Below are positions 8,732 through 19,614 of a DNA stretch of 64,000 nucleotides, piece by piece (within the stretch, counting starts at the first letter, position 1; the number at the start of each line of letters is the position of its first letter). The position numbers and the translations under genes are program-made. This stretch comes from Corynebacterium sp. HMSC074A01 (lineage in GTDB: Bacteria; Actinomycetota; Actinomycetes; Mycobacteriales; Mycobacteriaceae), in the NCBI RefSeq assembly GCF_001831515.1, contig NZ_KV825599.1, forward strand, positions 1-64,000. Direction: 5' to 3'. Below the pieces are notes generated by a model. It saw only the letters and a list, made by a program, of their open reading frames with translations. It did not search any database and was not told where the DNA came from.

Positions 8732-9750
8732 GTAACGTACGGCCGCATCCAGCCGCGGTAGAGGCGGGCATCGCCGCGGCGATTTCCGCAGGTGAGAGCG
8801 TGCGAGGCACGACGTCGCCGAATCCGCCAGTCGGCTGCGCGATTATCGACGCCGCAGGTCACCTCATTGCCGTAGGTGCCACCTCGCCCGTCGGCGGCGC
8901 GCACGCTGAGGTCAACGCCTTGGCAGCAGCCGGCGACCGGGCACAGGGTGCGACCGCGATCGTAACCCTCGAGCCCTGCGCGCACACAGGGCGCACCGGT
9001 CCGTGCACGCACGCGCTGACGCAGGCGGGCGTAGCGCAGGTCATCTACCTCACCAAAGACCCAAACCCCGAAGCAGCTGGGGGCGCGGAAGTGCTCCGGC
9101 GCGCGGGGGTGCAGGTGGCGTACGAGTCGCGGGAGGTGGTAGCGCTGGGGGCGTGGTGGGCGTCGATAAGCATGCAGCGGCCCGCGGTGACCTGGAAGTA
9201 TGCGGCGACCCTCGATGGGTTTACCGCTGCGGCCGATGGGACGAGCAAGTGGATTACTGGCGAGGCGGCGCGTGCGCACGTACATCTTGATCGGGCGCGG
9301 CGCGACGCGATCATCGTGGGTACCGGCACCGCACTCGCGGACGACCCGCAGCTCACCGCGCGCCGCCCGGACGGCGAGCTGTACCCAACCCAGCCGGAGC
9401 GCGTGGTGGTGGGCACCCGCGAGATCACCGGCAACCTCGCGCGCCTCGGCTTTACGCAGTACCCGGACCCGGAGAGCGCGCTGGCGGCGCTGTGGGAGCG
9501 CGGGGCGCGCGACGTGCTCGTTGAAGGCGGCGCGTCTCTTGCGCTCAGCTTCGTGAACGCGGGACTCGTCGACCGCATCCAGGCGTACGTTGCCCCGGCG
9601 CTGCTCGGTGCCGGCCGCGGGGTGCTTCACGGGCCGCTAGCCACGACGATCAACGAGGCGCAGCGCTTCCGCGTCGAGCGCGTGATACAGCTGGGTGAAG
9701 ACGTGCTCATCGAGATGGCACGAAAAGATTTGCTGAGACAGGAAAAGTAG
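8728..9750 (+). CDS. ribD: Bifunctional diaminohydroxyphosphoribosylaminopyrimidine deaminase / 5-amino-6-(5-phosphoribosylamino)uracil reductase
   Basis: Catalyses the second and third steps of riboflavin synthesis. The N-terminal deaminase has PNPPVG, the zinc motif HAE and PC-x8-PC. The C-terminal reductase starts near TWKYAATLDGF and holds GTGTALADDPQLT. Choosing the start is difficult. The first standard start in the frame is the GTG at 8800, but conserved-looking helix sequence (AAVEAGIAAAISAGESVRGTT) extends upstream in frame with no ATG, GTG or TTG. The only candidate there is the CTG at 8728, which overlaps the rpe stop as CTGA and gives 340 residues. I use that start; the 8800 start would give 316 residues. 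Confidence 0.9.
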   Translation: MSNVRPHPAAVEAGIAAAISAGESVRGTTSPNPPVGCAIIDAAGHLIAVGATSPVGGAHAEVNALAAAGDRAQGATAIVTLEPCAHTGRTGPCTHALTQAGVAQVIYLTKDPNPEAAGGAEVLRRAGVQVAYESREVVALGAWWASISMQRPAVTWKYAATLDGFTAAADGTSKWITGEAARAHVHLDRARRDAIIVGTGTALADDPQLTARRPDGELYPTQPERVVVGTREITGNLARLGFTQYPDPESALAALWERGARDVLVEGGASLALSFVNAGLVDRIQAYVAPALLGAGRGVLHGPLATTINEAQRFRVERVIQLGEDVLIEMARKDLLRQEK

Positions 9751-9762
9751 GCAGGATACGCA

Positions 9763-10398
9763 GTGTTTACCGGACTGATTGAAGAAGTCGGCACGATCGA
9801 GGCCGTGGAACTGGGCGAAACAGATGCACGCGTGTGTATCCGCGCGCCGAAGGTGACCGAGGATGCGCGCAACGGCGACTCCATTGCTGTCGACGGGGTG
9901 TGCCTGACTGTGACCGGGCTGCCGGAGGCACTCGAAGACGGGCAGCCGCGGCCCGAGCGCTTTTGGGCCGACGTGATGCCGGAGACGATGCGGCGGACCC
10001 GGCTCGGGCTGGCGAACCAGGAAGGGACGCGGGTGAACCTGGAGCGAGCACTGAAGGTGGGCGACCGGTTAGGTGGGCACATCGTGCAGGGCCACGTGGA
10101 CGGCGTGGCCAAGCTGCTTTCGCGCACGCTGGGGCCGCGCTGGGACGTGCTGCGGTTTAGCCTGCCAGAGGGCCTGCGCCGCTACGTGGTGGAGAAGGGC
10201 TCGATCGCGGTCAACGGCACCTCGCTGACCGTGTCCGCGGTGGGAGACGACTTCTTCGAGGTTTCGCTGATTCCCACCACGCTTGCAGAAACCACCGCGG
10301 GCGAGCTGCGCGTCGGCGAGCCGGTGAACCTGGAGGTCGACCAGGTAGCCAAGTACGTAGAAAATATGGTGCGGGCTAAGGTAAACGACTATGAGTAA
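9763..10398 (+). CDS. ribE: Riboflavin synthase, alpha subunit
   Basis: Dismutates two lumazines to riboflavin. The 211-residue product has the classic start [10 protein letters not shown] and two tandem lumazine-binding domains (about 1-95 and 96-190). The sequences [14 protein letters not shown] and [13 protein letters not shown] are the matching motifs in the two halves, and [11 protein letters not shown] opens the second. The GTG at 9763 follows ribD by 12 nt, and the end overlaps the ribBA start by 8 nt, so translation is coupled. Also called ribC in some species. Confidence 0.95.
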   Translation: MFTGLIEEVGTIEAVELGETDARVCIRAPKVTEDARNGDSIAVDGVCLTVTGLPEALEDGQPRPERFWADVMPETMRRTRLGLANQEGTRVNLERALKVGDRLGGHIVQGHVDGVAKLLSRTLGPRWDVLRFSLPEGLRRYVVEKGSIAVNGTSLTVSAVGDDFFEVSLIPTTLAETTAGELRVGEPVNLEVDQVAKYVENMVRAKVNDYE

Positions 10399-11677
10399 CG
10401 GTTCCCGCTTGGATGCTGTCGAGGACGCCATCGCCGCCATTGCCCGCGGCGAAGCGGTGGTTGTGGTGGATAATGAGGATCGGGAAAACGAGGGCGATCT
10501 CATCTTCGCGGCCGAAGCCGCCACCCCTGAACTCGTGGCGTTTATGGTGCGCTACACCTCCGGCTACATCTGCGTCGCCCTGGAGAACGAGGACGCCGAT
10601 CGGCTCAACCTGCCGCCAATGGTGGCGCGCAACCAGGACGCCCGCGGCACCGCCTACACCGTGACCGTGGACGCGGCGACCGGCACGACCGGCATCTCCG
10701 CGACCTCGCGTGCCGAGACGCTGCGCCGACTCGCCAGCGCCGAGACCACCGTGAGCGACTTCACCCGACCGGGGCACGTGGTGCCGCTGCGTGCGCGGCC
10801 CGGCGGCGTGCTCGCCCGCGATGGGCACACCGAGGCGAGCGTGGATCTCGCCCGGATAGCGGGGCTGCGTCCGGCCGGTGCGCTCTGCGAGATCGTCTCC
10901 GAGCAGGACCCGACAGATATGGCCCGCTTCGACGAACTGCGCGAATTCGCCGACACCCACGGCCTGGTGATGATCTCGATTGACCAGCTCATTGCGTATC
11001 GACGCCGCCACGAACGCTTCGTCTCTCGCGTCACCGAGACGCGCCTGCCCACCGAGTTCGGCGAGTTCCACGCCGTGGGCTACCGCAACGACATCGACGG
11101 CACCGAGCACGTCGCGCTCATCGCTGGCGACCCCGCACAGCTTGCCGGCGCCGACGACGTGCTCGTGCGCGTACACTCCGAGTGCCTGACCGGCGACGCC
11201 TTTGCTTCCGCCCGCTGCGACTGCGGCCCGCAGCTGCACGAGTCCATGCGCCGCATCCACGAGGCTGGTCGTGGCGTGGTGGTCTACGTCCGCGGCCACG
11301 AAGGCCGCGGCATCGGCCTGCTGGCCAAGCTGCAGGCCTATGCGCTGCAGGACCAGGGCCTTGACACGGTGGATGCAAACTTAGAGCAGGGGCTGCCTAT
11401 CGACGCCCGCGAGTACTCAGTCGCCGGCCAAATTCTCGCCGACCTGGGCATCGAATCCATGCAGCTGCTGTCCAACAACCCGGACAAGGTCCACGCACTC
11501 AGCGGGTTCGGCCCACAGGTTGCCGGCCGCACCCGGATTGAGATCGTGCCCTCGCACGACAACATCGGCTACCTTCGCACCAAGCGTGACCGGATGGGCC
11601 ATGACCTGCCGGGCGTTGCGCAGTGGTTGGATGCACACACGCCGGCTGCCGATGGCGGTGCGCCTTCGGCAGGCTGA
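10391..11677 (+). CDS. ribBA: Bifunctional 3,4-dihydroxy-2-butanone-4-phosphate synthase / GTP cyclohydrolase II
   Basis: Supplies both precursors for lumazine. Residues 1 to about 205 are the RibB domain ([14 protein letters not shown] metal and substrate loop; [16 protein letters not shown]). Residues about 206-428 are the RibA domain, with zinc cysteines in [17 protein letters not shown] and the GTP-binding [10 protein letters not shown]. The full length of 428 residues and intact motifs suggest both halves work. It overlaps ribE by 8 nt. ribH follows after 63 nt, a gap that holds its own promoter-like and palindromic sequences. Confidence 0.95.
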   Translation: MSNGSRLDAVEDAIAAIARGEAVVVVDNEDRENEGDLIFAAEAATPELVAFMVRYTSGYICVALENEDADRLNLPPMVARNQDARGTAYTVTVDAATGTTGISATSRAETLRRLASAETTVSDFTRPGHVVPLRARPGGVLARDGHTEASVDLARIAGLRPAGALCEIVSEQDPTDMARFDELREFADTHGLVMISIDQLIAYRRRHERFVSRVTETRLPTEFGEFHAVGYRNDIDGTEHVALIAGDPAQLAGADDVLVRVHSECLTGDAFASARCDCGPQLHESMRRIHEAGRGVVVYVRGHEGRGIGLLAKLQAYALQDQGLDTVDANLEQGLPIDAREYSVAGQILADLGIESMQLLSNNPDKVHALSGFGPQVAGRTRIEIVPSHDNIGYLRTKRDRMGHDLPGVAQWLDAHTPAADGGAPSAG

Positions 11678-11688
11678 TTGCACGTATT

Positions 11689-11710
11689 CTAGAAAGACGC
11701 CTGTCTCTAG
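11689..11710 (+). promoter_or_regulatory. Palindrome at a possible ribH promoter
   Basis: CTAG (11689-11692) and AGAC (11695-11698) pair with GTCT (11703-11706) and CTAG (11707-11710), leaving two bulged A residues. A -10-like TATTCT at 11685-11690 overlaps the left end. It could be a regulator site or an RNA hairpin before ribH. There is no T-run, so it is not a normal terminator. Confidence 0.35.
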
Positions 11711-11740
11711 AAGCGACGACTCGAATGGAGTGGAAAACTT

Positions 11741-12226
11741 ATGGCTTCCTCTGGTGAGCCGGAACCGTATTCGCCGCAGGCTGAAGGCCTGACGGTGGCA
11801 ATTGTGTCCACGCGCTGGAATGCGCGGATCGTCGATACCCTGCGCGAGCGTGCGCTGGCCACGGCACGCGAGCTCGGCGCGAAGGCCGACGAGTACTTGG
11901 TGGATGGCGCGATGGAGCTGCCCGTGGTGGTGCAGGCCTGCGCCCGCCGCTACGACGCTGTGGTGGCGCTCGGCTGTGTGATCCGCGGCAAGACGCCACA
12001 CTTCGAAGTCGTCTGTGACTCGGTGACCAGCGGGCTTACCCGCGTTGCCCTCGACGAGGGCACGCCCGTGGGCAACGGTGTGCTCACCGTAGAAGATGAA
12101 GACCAGGCCTACGAACGGTCCGGTGGTGAGGACGCCAAGGAGGACAAGGGCGAGGCCGCCGTTCGCGCGGCGCTCGGTGCGGCGGTAGAGCTGGGAAAGG
12201 TGCGCGCGCTGCGCACCCGTGACTAG
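11741..12226 (+). CDS. ribH: 6,7-dimethyl-8-ribityllumazine synthase
   Basis: Condenses the RibA/RibD product with the RibB product to form lumazine; family members assemble into icosahedral shells. The 161-residue product has the expected segments [25 protein letters not shown] (substrate loop) and [25 protein letters not shown] with the conserved catalytic His. The ATG at 11741 has a GGAG box 11 nt before it. It closes the riboflavin cluster. Confidence 0.96.
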   Translation: MASSGEPEPYSPQAEGLTVAIVSTRWNARIVDTLRERALATARELGAKADEYLVDGAMELPVVVQACARRYDAVVALGCVIRGKTPHFEVVCDSVTSGLTRVALDEGTPVGNGVLTVEDEDQAYERSGGEDAKEDKGEAAVRAALGAAVELGKVRALRTRD

Positions 12227-12292
12227 GATCCCAAGGTAACTGACGGTAGGGCAGGCTCGACGTGCGGGCCGCGGGAAGGAAAGGACGTTCGC

Positions 12293-12889
12293 GTGACAGG
12301 GGAGACAGGGTCCACTGGCGGTTCCAGGGCAACGGGGGAGGCAAACGACGCGCAGCATGCGACACAGACGCGCAAGCTGAGCGACGAGGAGCTCGTCTAC
12401 CTCAACGCCCTCGACCCCCACGCGCTGACCTCGACTAAGCCTTGGGAGCTCACCGTCAAGTCGCGCTTCTTGCGCCGCGTGGCCGTTGCGTGGATCGTGC
12501 TGGTTATGGCGGTGCACTTCTTCATGGCCTCGGTCGTGGACGTGGAGTTTACCGGCGTTGCCATTACCGGGATCGATAAGTTCGCCTTCGTGGGCGTCGG
12601 CATTGTCATCTCGATCGTGTCCTGGATCTGCCTGACTCGGCCGCGCGTGCGCGTCAACGAGGACGGGGTGGAAGTAGCCAACATCATCGGCACGCGCTTC
12701 TATCCCTGGCTGGTGATCTACGGGCTGTCCTTCCCCAAGGGCTCGCGCATGGCACGCCTGGAGCTGCCGGAGTTTGAGTACGTGCCGCTGTGGGCGATCC
12801 AGGCGGGCGACAAGGAGCACGCGCTTGAGGCCGTCGCAAAGTTCCGCGACCTCGAGGCAAAGTACATGCCGGAGGACCCCGCGGAATAA
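12293..12889 (+). CDS. PH-domain membrane protein (Rv1417/CFP-6-like)
   Basis: 198 residues. The polar Gly/Thr/Gln-rich N-terminus (about 1-50) is followed by two hydrophobic helices (about 62-80 and 95-115), then a C-terminal domain beginning RPRVRVNEDGVEVANIIGTRFYPW. That domain matches the bacterial PH-domain family that also contains mycobacterial low-molecular-weight antigen CFP-6. Function unknown; probably a membrane protein facing the cytosol. GTG start with GGAAAGGA about 9 nt before it. Placement between ribH and uvrC is shared with other actinobacteria. Confidence 0.75.
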   Translation: MTGETGSTGGSRATGEANDAQHATQTRKLSDEELVYLNALDPHALTSTKPWELTVKSRFLRRVAVAWIVLVMAVHFFMASVVDVEFTGVAITGIDKFAFVGVGIVISIVSWICLTRPRVRVNEDGVEVANIIGTRFYPWLVIYGLSFPKGSRMARLELPEFEYVPLWAIQAGDKEHALEAVAKFRDLEAKYMPEDPAE

Positions 12890-12918
12890 GCAGCGCACAA
12901 CGGAAAGGGACGAGCTGA

Positions 12919-14991
12919 TTGGCAAACCCGCAGGACTACCGCCCGGCGACGGGCACGATTCCCACCGACCCGGGCGTGTATAAATTCCGAGACGCGAACG
13001 GGCGCGTCGTGTACGTGGGCAAGGCAAAGAACCTGCGCTCGCGGCTGAACAACTACTTCCAGCCCCCGGAGCACCTGCACCCGCGGACCAGGCAGATGGT
13101 CTTTACCGCCGCATCCGTGGAGTGGACGGTGGTCTCCAGCGAGGTGGAAGCACTCCAGCTCGAGTACACCTGGATTAAGAAGTTCGACCCCTGGTTCAAC
13201 GTGATGTACCGGGACGACAAGACGTACCCGATGCTCGCGGTGAGCGTGCGCGAGCGCTTCCCCCGCGCCTTCTTCTACCGCGGGCCGAAGCGCAAGGGGG
13301 TGCGCTATTTTGGCCCGTACTCGCATGCGTGGGCCGTGCGCGAAACGCTCGACCTGCTCACCCGCGTCTTTCCCATCCGCACCTGCAGCAATGGTGTGTA
13401 CAACCGTCACGAGTCGCTGGGCAGACCATGCTTGCTCGGCTACATCGATAAGTGCGCCGCGCCTTGCGTCGGGCGCGTCGACGAGGAAGAGTACGCAGCG
13501 ATCGTCGCCGGCTTCCTCGGCTTCATGTCGGGCAACACGGACGCGCTCGTGCGCGGGATGACGCGCCAGATGGAAGAGGCCGCGGAAAACCTCGAGTTTG
13601 AGAAGGCGGCGCGACTGCGCGACGACCTGGGCGCAGTCAACAAGGTCATGGAGCGCCAGACCGTGGTGCTGAGCCAGGATACGGACGCCGACATCATCGC
13701 CTTTGATACCGACGAGCTCGAAGCCGCCGTCCAAATCTTCAATGTACGCGGCGGGCGCATCCGCGCGCAGCGTGGCTGGGTGGTGGAGAAGACCGGCGAC
13801 GAACCTGGCTCCACCGAGCGTCTCGAGGAGGGCGACAAGGACCCGGCGCTGCCCGTGCTCATGCAGAATTTCCTGGTGCAGTACTACTCGGATGCCGTTG
13901 AGCGGCAGCGTCAGGAACAGGAGGAAGACCGCAAGCGCGAGGAAGAGAAGATCCAGCGGCGCGGGGTAGACCAGGAATCGTGGGCGTCGATACGCACCCC
14001 GCAGCCCGTGCCCCGCGAGATCCTCGTCGCCGAGATACCGGACGAGCTGGCCGAGGTCACAGAGCTGCTCGAGGGCCTGCGCGGCGCGCAGGTGGACATC
14101 CGCGTGCCGCAGCGTGGCGACAAGGCCGCGTTGATGGAAACGGTGCGCAAAAACGCGGTCGAGGCCCTGCACCAGCACAAGCTCAAGCGTGTCGGCGACC
14201 TCACCGCGCGCTCGCAGGCCCTGCAGGACATCCAGGATGCGCTGGGGATGCAAGAAGCCCCGTTGCGCATGGAGTGCACCGATATCTCGCACATCCAGGG
14301 CACCGACGTGGTCGCCTCGCTTGTCGTCTTCGAGGATGGCCTGCCGAAGAAGCAAGATTATCGACGCTACCGCATCAAGGAAGCCGCCGGCGACGGCCGC
14401 TCCAACGACGTCGGCTCGATCGCCGAGGTCACCCGCCGCAGGTTCAAGCGCTACAACGAGGACAAGCTGGCCAACCCTGACGAAGAAAGCGCGGCGCTGA
14501 TGTTCGCCGAGGAGGCCGCCGAGGTCGAGACCACGGACAACAAGCGCTTTGCCTACCCACCGCAGCTCTACATTGTCGACGGCGGCAAGCCACAGGTCGA
14601 CGCCGCGCAGGTTGTCTTCGACGAGCTCGGTATCGTCGACGTCCAGCTCATCGGGCTAGCGAAGCGGCTGGAAGAGGTCTGGGTGCCCGACGACGACGAG
14701 CCGGTGATCCTGCCGCGCAACTCCGAGGGTATGTACCTGCTCCAGCAGATCCGCGATGAGGCGCACCGCTTCGCCATCACCTACCACCGTCAGCAGCGCT
14801 CCAAGCGGATGCGCGCCTCTGCGCTTGACGCGATCCCCGGACTCGGGCCCGCGCGGCGCACGGAGCTGGTGAAGCACTTCGGGTCCGTGAAGAAGATCAA
14901 GGCGGCTTCCGTGGAGGAGATTCAAGAGGTCGACGGCGTGGGTCCGAAGCTCGCCGCGACGATCTACGAGCACCTGCACCAGGGCAACTAA
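12919..14991 (+). CDS. uvrC: Excinuclease ABC subunit C
   Basis: Makes both incisions in nucleotide excision repair. The 690-residue product carries the GIY-YIG nuclease domain ([21 protein letters not shown], about 14-95), a UvrB-interacting UVR motif (about 205-255), the UvrC RNase H-like nuclease domain ([21 protein letters not shown] with catalytic Asp, about 445 onward, and [10 protein letters not shown]) and a helix-hairpin-helix tail ([18 protein letters not shown] and [11 protein letters not shown]). A charged stretch rich in Glu, Arg and Gln (about 330-355) makes it longer than E. coli UvrC (610). TTG start preceded by AAAGGGA. Confidence 0.96.
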   Translation: MANPQDYRPATGTIPTDPGVYKFRDANGRVVYVGKAKNLRSRLNNYFQPPEHLHPRTRQMVFTAASVEWTVVSSEVEALQLEYTWIKKFDPWFNVMYRDDKTYPMLAVSVRERFPRAFFYRGPKRKGVRYFGPYSHAWAVRETLDLLTRVFPIRTCSNGVYNRHESLGRPCLLGYIDKCAAPCVGRVDEEEYAAIVAGFLGFMSGNTDALVRGMTRQMEEAAENLEFEKAARLRDDLGAVNKVMERQTVVLSQDTDADIIAFDTDELEAAVQIFNVRGGRIRAQRGWVVEKTGDEPGSTERLEEGDKDPALPVLMQNFLVQYYSDAVERQRQEQEEDRKREEEKIQRRGVDQESWASIRTPQPVPREILVAEIPDELAEVTELLEGLRGAQVDIRVPQRGDKAALMETVRKNAVEALHQHKLKRVGDLTARSQALQDIQDALGMQEAPLRMECTDISHIQGTDVVASLVVFEDGLPKKQDYRRYRIKEAAGDGRSNDVGSIAEVTRRRFKRYNEDKLANPDEESAALMFAEEAAEVETTDNKRFAYPPQLYIVDGGKPQVDAAQVVFDELGIVDVQLIGLAKRLEEVWVPDDDEPVILPRNSEGMYLLQQIRDEAHRFAITYHRQQRSKRMRASALDAIPGLGPARRTELVKHFGSVKKIKAASVEEIQEVDGVGPKLAATIYEHLHQGN

Positions 14992-15052
14992 GGGGCAACT
15001 TAGGGCCGAAAGCCGCCCGCGTGCGTGCGTCGGCTCGGTTAGGATGTGGTGT

Positions 15053-15973
15053 ATGACGCAGTCGCACCAGCATCAGACCCAACCTGCGGGCCAATCGGGC
15101 AACGCAGCGCAAGTTTTGCACCCCGTCATCATCACCGGGCTGTCCGGCGGTGGCCTGTCCACGGCGGCGAAGATCTTCGAGGACAAGGGCTACTTCGTCT
15201 CCCAGAACCTGCCGCCGCAGCTCATCCTGGAGCTGGTGGAGATGTCCACCGGTGAGCAATCGCCTGTGGCGAAGGTGGCGGTGGTCACCGACGTGCGTGC
15301 GCGCATGTTCAATGGCTCGTTGATGGAGACGATCTCCAAGATCAAGGAGGGCGGCTACAACCCCTTCGTGCTCTACCTCGAAGCGCGCGACGGGGTGCTC
15401 ATCCAGCGCTTCGACTCGGTGCGCCGCACGCACCCCCTGCAGGGCAAGGACACGCTCAAGCACGGCATAGAGCGGGAACGCAAAGAGCTGGAACCGGTGC
15501 GCGAGATCGCCGATGTGATCATCGATACCACCAATCAGTCGGTGCATGACCTGCGGCGTTCGATCGAGGCGTCGATAGGCGAGCTGGCCTCCGGACGCCA
15601 GCACGTCACCGTGGAATCCTTCGGGTTTAAGCACGGCTCGCCGCGCGATGCGGACCTGATCGTGGATGTCCGCTTCCTGCCGAACCCGTACTGGGTGGAA
15701 GAGCTGCGCGAGTTCCGCGGGGTGGACAAGCCGGTCTCCGACTACGTGCTTGGCCAAGCCGATGCGGAGCCGTTTATTGAAAACTTCGTGCGCCTGCTCG
15801 GCAGCACGCTCGACGGCTACCGCCACGAGGGGAAAGACTTCATCACCGTCGGTATCGGCTGCACGGGTGGGCACCACCGCTCGGTGGCAGTGGCCGAAGA
15901 GGTCGGGCGGCGGCTGCGGAAGAAGCCGCAACTGGATGTCAGCGTGTTGCACAGAGACTTGAAGAGGCACTAG
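15053..15973 (+). CDS. rapZ: RNase adapter / P-loop NTP-binding protein RapZ (YvcJ family)
   Basis: 306 residues. The P-loop reads [12 protein letters not shown] (about residues 28-39), where most relatives have G-S/A-G-x-S-T. The C-terminal domain, with [11 protein letters not shown] and [17 protein letters not shown], is characteristic of the family. In E. coli RapZ steers RNase E to the GlmZ RNA; in Gram-positives its role is less clear. TAGGAT ends 7 nt before the ATG at 15053, so the transcript is likely leaderless. It begins the conserved rapZ-yvcK-whiA trio. Confidence 0.93.
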   Translation: MTQSHQHQTQPAGQSGNAAQVLHPVIITGLSGGGLSTAAKIFEDKGYFVSQNLPPQLILELVEMSTGEQSPVAKVAVVTDVRARMFNGSLMETISKIKEGGYNPFVLYLEARDGVLIQRFDSVRRTHPLQGKDTLKHGIERERKELEPVREIADVIIDTTNQSVHDLRRSIEASIGELASGRQHVTVESFGFKHGSPRDADLIVDVRFLPNPYWVEELREFRGVDKPVSDYVLGQADAEPFIENFVRLLGSTLDGYRHEGKDFITVGIGCTGGHHRSVAVAEEVGRRLRKKPQLDVSVLHRDLKRH

Positions 15974-16015
15974 GTGCCGCGGTTCTTTAACTTCCCAGCG
16001 TGAAAGGAGAAAGCG

Positions 16016-16993
16016 ATGAGCTCGTCTACTGAGCGTCTTGCTTTGACCTGCCTGGGTGGTGGTCACGGCCTGTACCAGACCCTGCTCGCCGCCCGCGAAG
16101 CCGAGGCCACGGAGATTAACGCCGTGGTCACTGTTGCCGACGATGGGGGATCCTCCGGGCGGCTGCGCCGGGAGTTTCCCATCATCCCGCCGGGGGATCT
16201 GCGTATGGCGCTCGCCGCGCTGACCGCTGACGACGAGGAGGGCACGCTGTGGCAAGAGGCGCTGCAGCACCGCTTTGGCGGCAACGGCGTGATGGCCGGG
16301 CACCCGCTGGGCAACCTCATGCTGGTAAGCCTGGCTGAGAAGTTCGGCGGGATGCAGAACGCCCTCGACATTGTGGCGCGGTGGACTCGCTCGGTCGGTC
16401 GCGTGATCCCGATGAGCCCGCGGCCGCTGGATATCGAGGCGGATGTCTCCGGGCTGGACGATGATCCGCGGGTGCTGCGCTCGGTGCGCGGACAGGCCGC
16501 CGTGGCGTCGACCTCGGGCGAGGTGCGCCGCGTGCGCCTGTTGCCGGACCGGCCGGAGGCCTCGCCTGAGGCGATTGAGGCGATCCGTTCCGCCGACATC
16601 GTCACCATTGGTCCGGGTTCCTGGTTCTCCTCGGTGCTGCCGCACCTTTTGGTGCCGGGCATCGTGGAGGCGCTGAACTCTACCGACGCGATGGTGGTCG
16701 TCATGCTCAACCTCTTGCCCCAGGCGGGCGAGACCTTAGGGTTTAGTACCGAGCGCCACATCCAGGTGTTTAACCAGCACGCGCCGGAGCTGCGCGTCGA
16801 CTACTTCCTGGCCGACAACCATATCTCGCCCTCAGAAGGTGAGCGTCGGCACCTGCAGCGTGCCGCGCAGCAGGTGAGCGCCGGAATCGCGTTTCGCGAC
16901 GTCCACATTCCCGCCCCGGAGGGCGAGCAGGTGGACAAGCACGACCCTGCCAAGTTGGCGGAGGCGATTTTGGAGTTGTACCGGGCGCGCTAG
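16016..16993 (+). CDS. yvcK: Gluconeogenesis factor YvcK (CofD-like, UDP-sugar-binding)
   Basis: 325 residues of the YvcK/CofD fold. The nucleotide-binding start CLGGGHGLYQTLLAA, VVTVADDGGSSGRLR and GGNGVMAGHPLGNLML are characteristic, as is IGPGSWFSSVLPHLL near residue 200. YvcK proteins bind UDP-N-acetylglucosamine and link central carbon use to cell wall synthesis and cell shape. Strong ribosome binding site GAAAGGAGA before the ATG. Middle gene of rapZ-yvcK-whiA. Confidence 0.92.
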   Translation: MSSSTERLALTCLGGGHGLYQTLLAAREAEATEINAVVTVADDGGSSGRLRREFPIIPPGDLRMALAALTADDEEGTLWQEALQHRFGGNGVMAGHPLGNLMLVSLAEKFGGMQNALDIVARWTRSVGRVIPMSPRPLDIEADVSGLDDDPRVLRSVRGQAAVASTSGEVRRVRLLPDRPEASPEAIEAIRSADIVTIGPGSWFSSVLPHLLVPGIVEALNSTDAMVVVMLNLLPQAGETLGFSTERHIQVFNQHAPELRVDYFLADNHISPSEGERRHLQRAAQQVSAGIAFRDVHIPAPEGEQVDKHDPAKLAEAILELYRAR

Positions 16994-17102
16994 AATCAAG
17001 CGTCGATACGCGCGCCCTCGCTGAGTACAGCTGAGGTAGGTGCGCGCGCCTGTGTGTGCTCATACAGGCCAACGAGAGATGAACAGAAAGGGGACGGCAA
17101 CG

Positions 17103-18095
17103 GTGGCGCTGACCGCGAAAGTCAAAGACGAGCTGCTCAACGTTCGCCTCACGCATGCGAGTGCGCAGATTGCGGAGGCCACCGCCATGATCCGCTACGC
17201 GGGCAGCTACCAGGACACACCGCAGGGCATTGCGCTGGTCGTGGAGTTCGCGGAGGAGCAGGTTGCGCGCCGGCTGGTGACGTTGCTGCACGCCACCACC
17301 GGGATCGAGGCGGAGATGGACATCATTGCCCCGGGGTCCGCGACCAAGGAGCGCAAGTGCGTCGTCACTGTGCGCCGCGGGATGCGCGACGTGGTGCGGA
17401 AGCTGCGCCTGGTCACCGCATCAGGCCACCCAGTCGTCGGCATGCCGCACACGATCGTCTCCGGCCCAGTCGCGGACGTCGAGGCCGCGTGGCGCGGTGC
17501 GTTTTTGGCGCGCGGCTCGCTGACGGAGCCGGGCAGGACTTCGGCGCTCGAGGTCGCGTGCCCGTCGGAGGAGTCCGCGCTCGCGCTCGTGGGCTTGGCG
17601 CGCCGGCTGGATATTCCGACGCGGACCAAGGAGACGCGGGGAGTGGAGCGCGTCTACATCCGTGACGGGGAGACCATCGGTATTTTGCTTAGCCGGATGG
17701 GCGCGCCGCTTTCGCGCCTGGAGTGGGACGAGAAGCGCCGCCGCAAGCAGCTGCGTGCGCGCTCGGGGCAGCGCCTCGCTACCTTTGATGACGCCAATAC
17801 CCGTCGCTCCGCGCAGGCGGCTGCGACCGCGGCGCGCCGTGTGGAGCGCGCGATGGACATTCTCGGCGACGATGTGCCTGAGCACCTCGCGGAGGCGGGG
17901 TACCTGCGGGCCGAGCACCGGCACGCCTCCCTGGAGGAGCTGGGCAAGCTGGCGGACCCGCAGATGACTAAGGATGCGGTGGCGGGGCGCATCCGGAGGC
18001 TGTTGTCGCTTGCGGATAAGCGTGCGAAAGAGCTGGGAATTCCGCCAACGACGGCAGGGATCGACGAGGAAAAGTCGCACGAATCCGAAATGTGA
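17103..18095 (+). CDS. whiA: DNA-binding regulator WhiA
   Basis: 330 residues: a LAGLIDADG-like N-terminal domain (about 1-200) without the nuclease acidic residues, and a C-terminal helix-turn-helix (about 225-320, with ILGDDVPEHLAEAGYLRAEHRHASLEELGKL). WhiA controls sporulation division in Streptomyces and division or chromosome segregation elsewhere. I use the GTG at 17103 because the family begins ALTAKVKDEL and AAAGGGGA lies just upstream; the in-frame starts at 17040 and 17079 add non-conserved sequence. A GlxR-like site overlaps its last codons. Confidence 0.92.
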   Translation: MALTAKVKDELLNVRLTHASAQIAEATAMIRYAGSYQDTPQGIALVVEFAEEQVARRLVTLLHATTGIEAEMDIIAPGSATKERKCVVTVRRGMRDVVRKLRLVTASGHPVVGMPHTIVSGPVADVEAAWRGAFLARGSLTEPGRTSALEVACPSEESALALVGLARRLDIPTRTKETRGVERVYIRDGETIGILLSRMGAPLSRLEWDEKRRRKQLRARSGQRLATFDDANTRRSAQAAATAARRVERAMDILGDDVPEHLAEAGYLRAEHRHASLEELGKLADPQMTKDAVAGRIRRLLSLADKRAKELGIPPTTAGIDEEKSHESEM

Positions 18096-18106
18096 CATAT
18101 TGCACA
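18091..18106 (+). promoter_or_regulatory. GlxR-like cAMP-receptor site upstream of gap
   Basis: TGTGACATATTGCACA matches the GlxR/CRP consensus TGTGANNTANNTCACA at all fixed positions but one. It overlaps the whiA stop codon and lies about 380 bases before gap. GlxR is the global CRP-type regulator of corynebacteria and controls glycolytic genes, gap among them in C. glutamicum. It may control the gap operon promoter. Confidence 0.6.
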
Positions 18107-19499
<1,393 letters not shown>

Positions 19500-19521
19500 A
19501 CCCCGCGCGGTTCAGCTGATG

Positions 19522-19554
19522 GGCCCGGTGCGTGCACATCGCATGCACCGGGCC
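19522..19554 (+). terminator. 14-bp hairpin between gap and pgk
   Basis: GGCCCGGTGC (19522-19531) pairs perfectly with GCACCGGGCC (19545-19554). Four further inner pairs (one G-T) close a 5-nt loop. No T-run follows, so it is more likely a partial terminator or an mRNA-processing or stabilising structure that lets gap accumulate above pgk. Confidence 0.6.
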
Positions 19555-19614
19555 TTCGGCGTAAAACTGCGTATCATGTCCCCCGTAGACACACTTATCA
19601 AGGAGCATTCACCG

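Noticed and set aside
8732-8760. FMN riboswitch for the riboflavin genes
   Set aside because: There is no leader between rpe and ribD long enough to hold one, and none of the conserved FMN-element sequence is visible near ribD or ribH.
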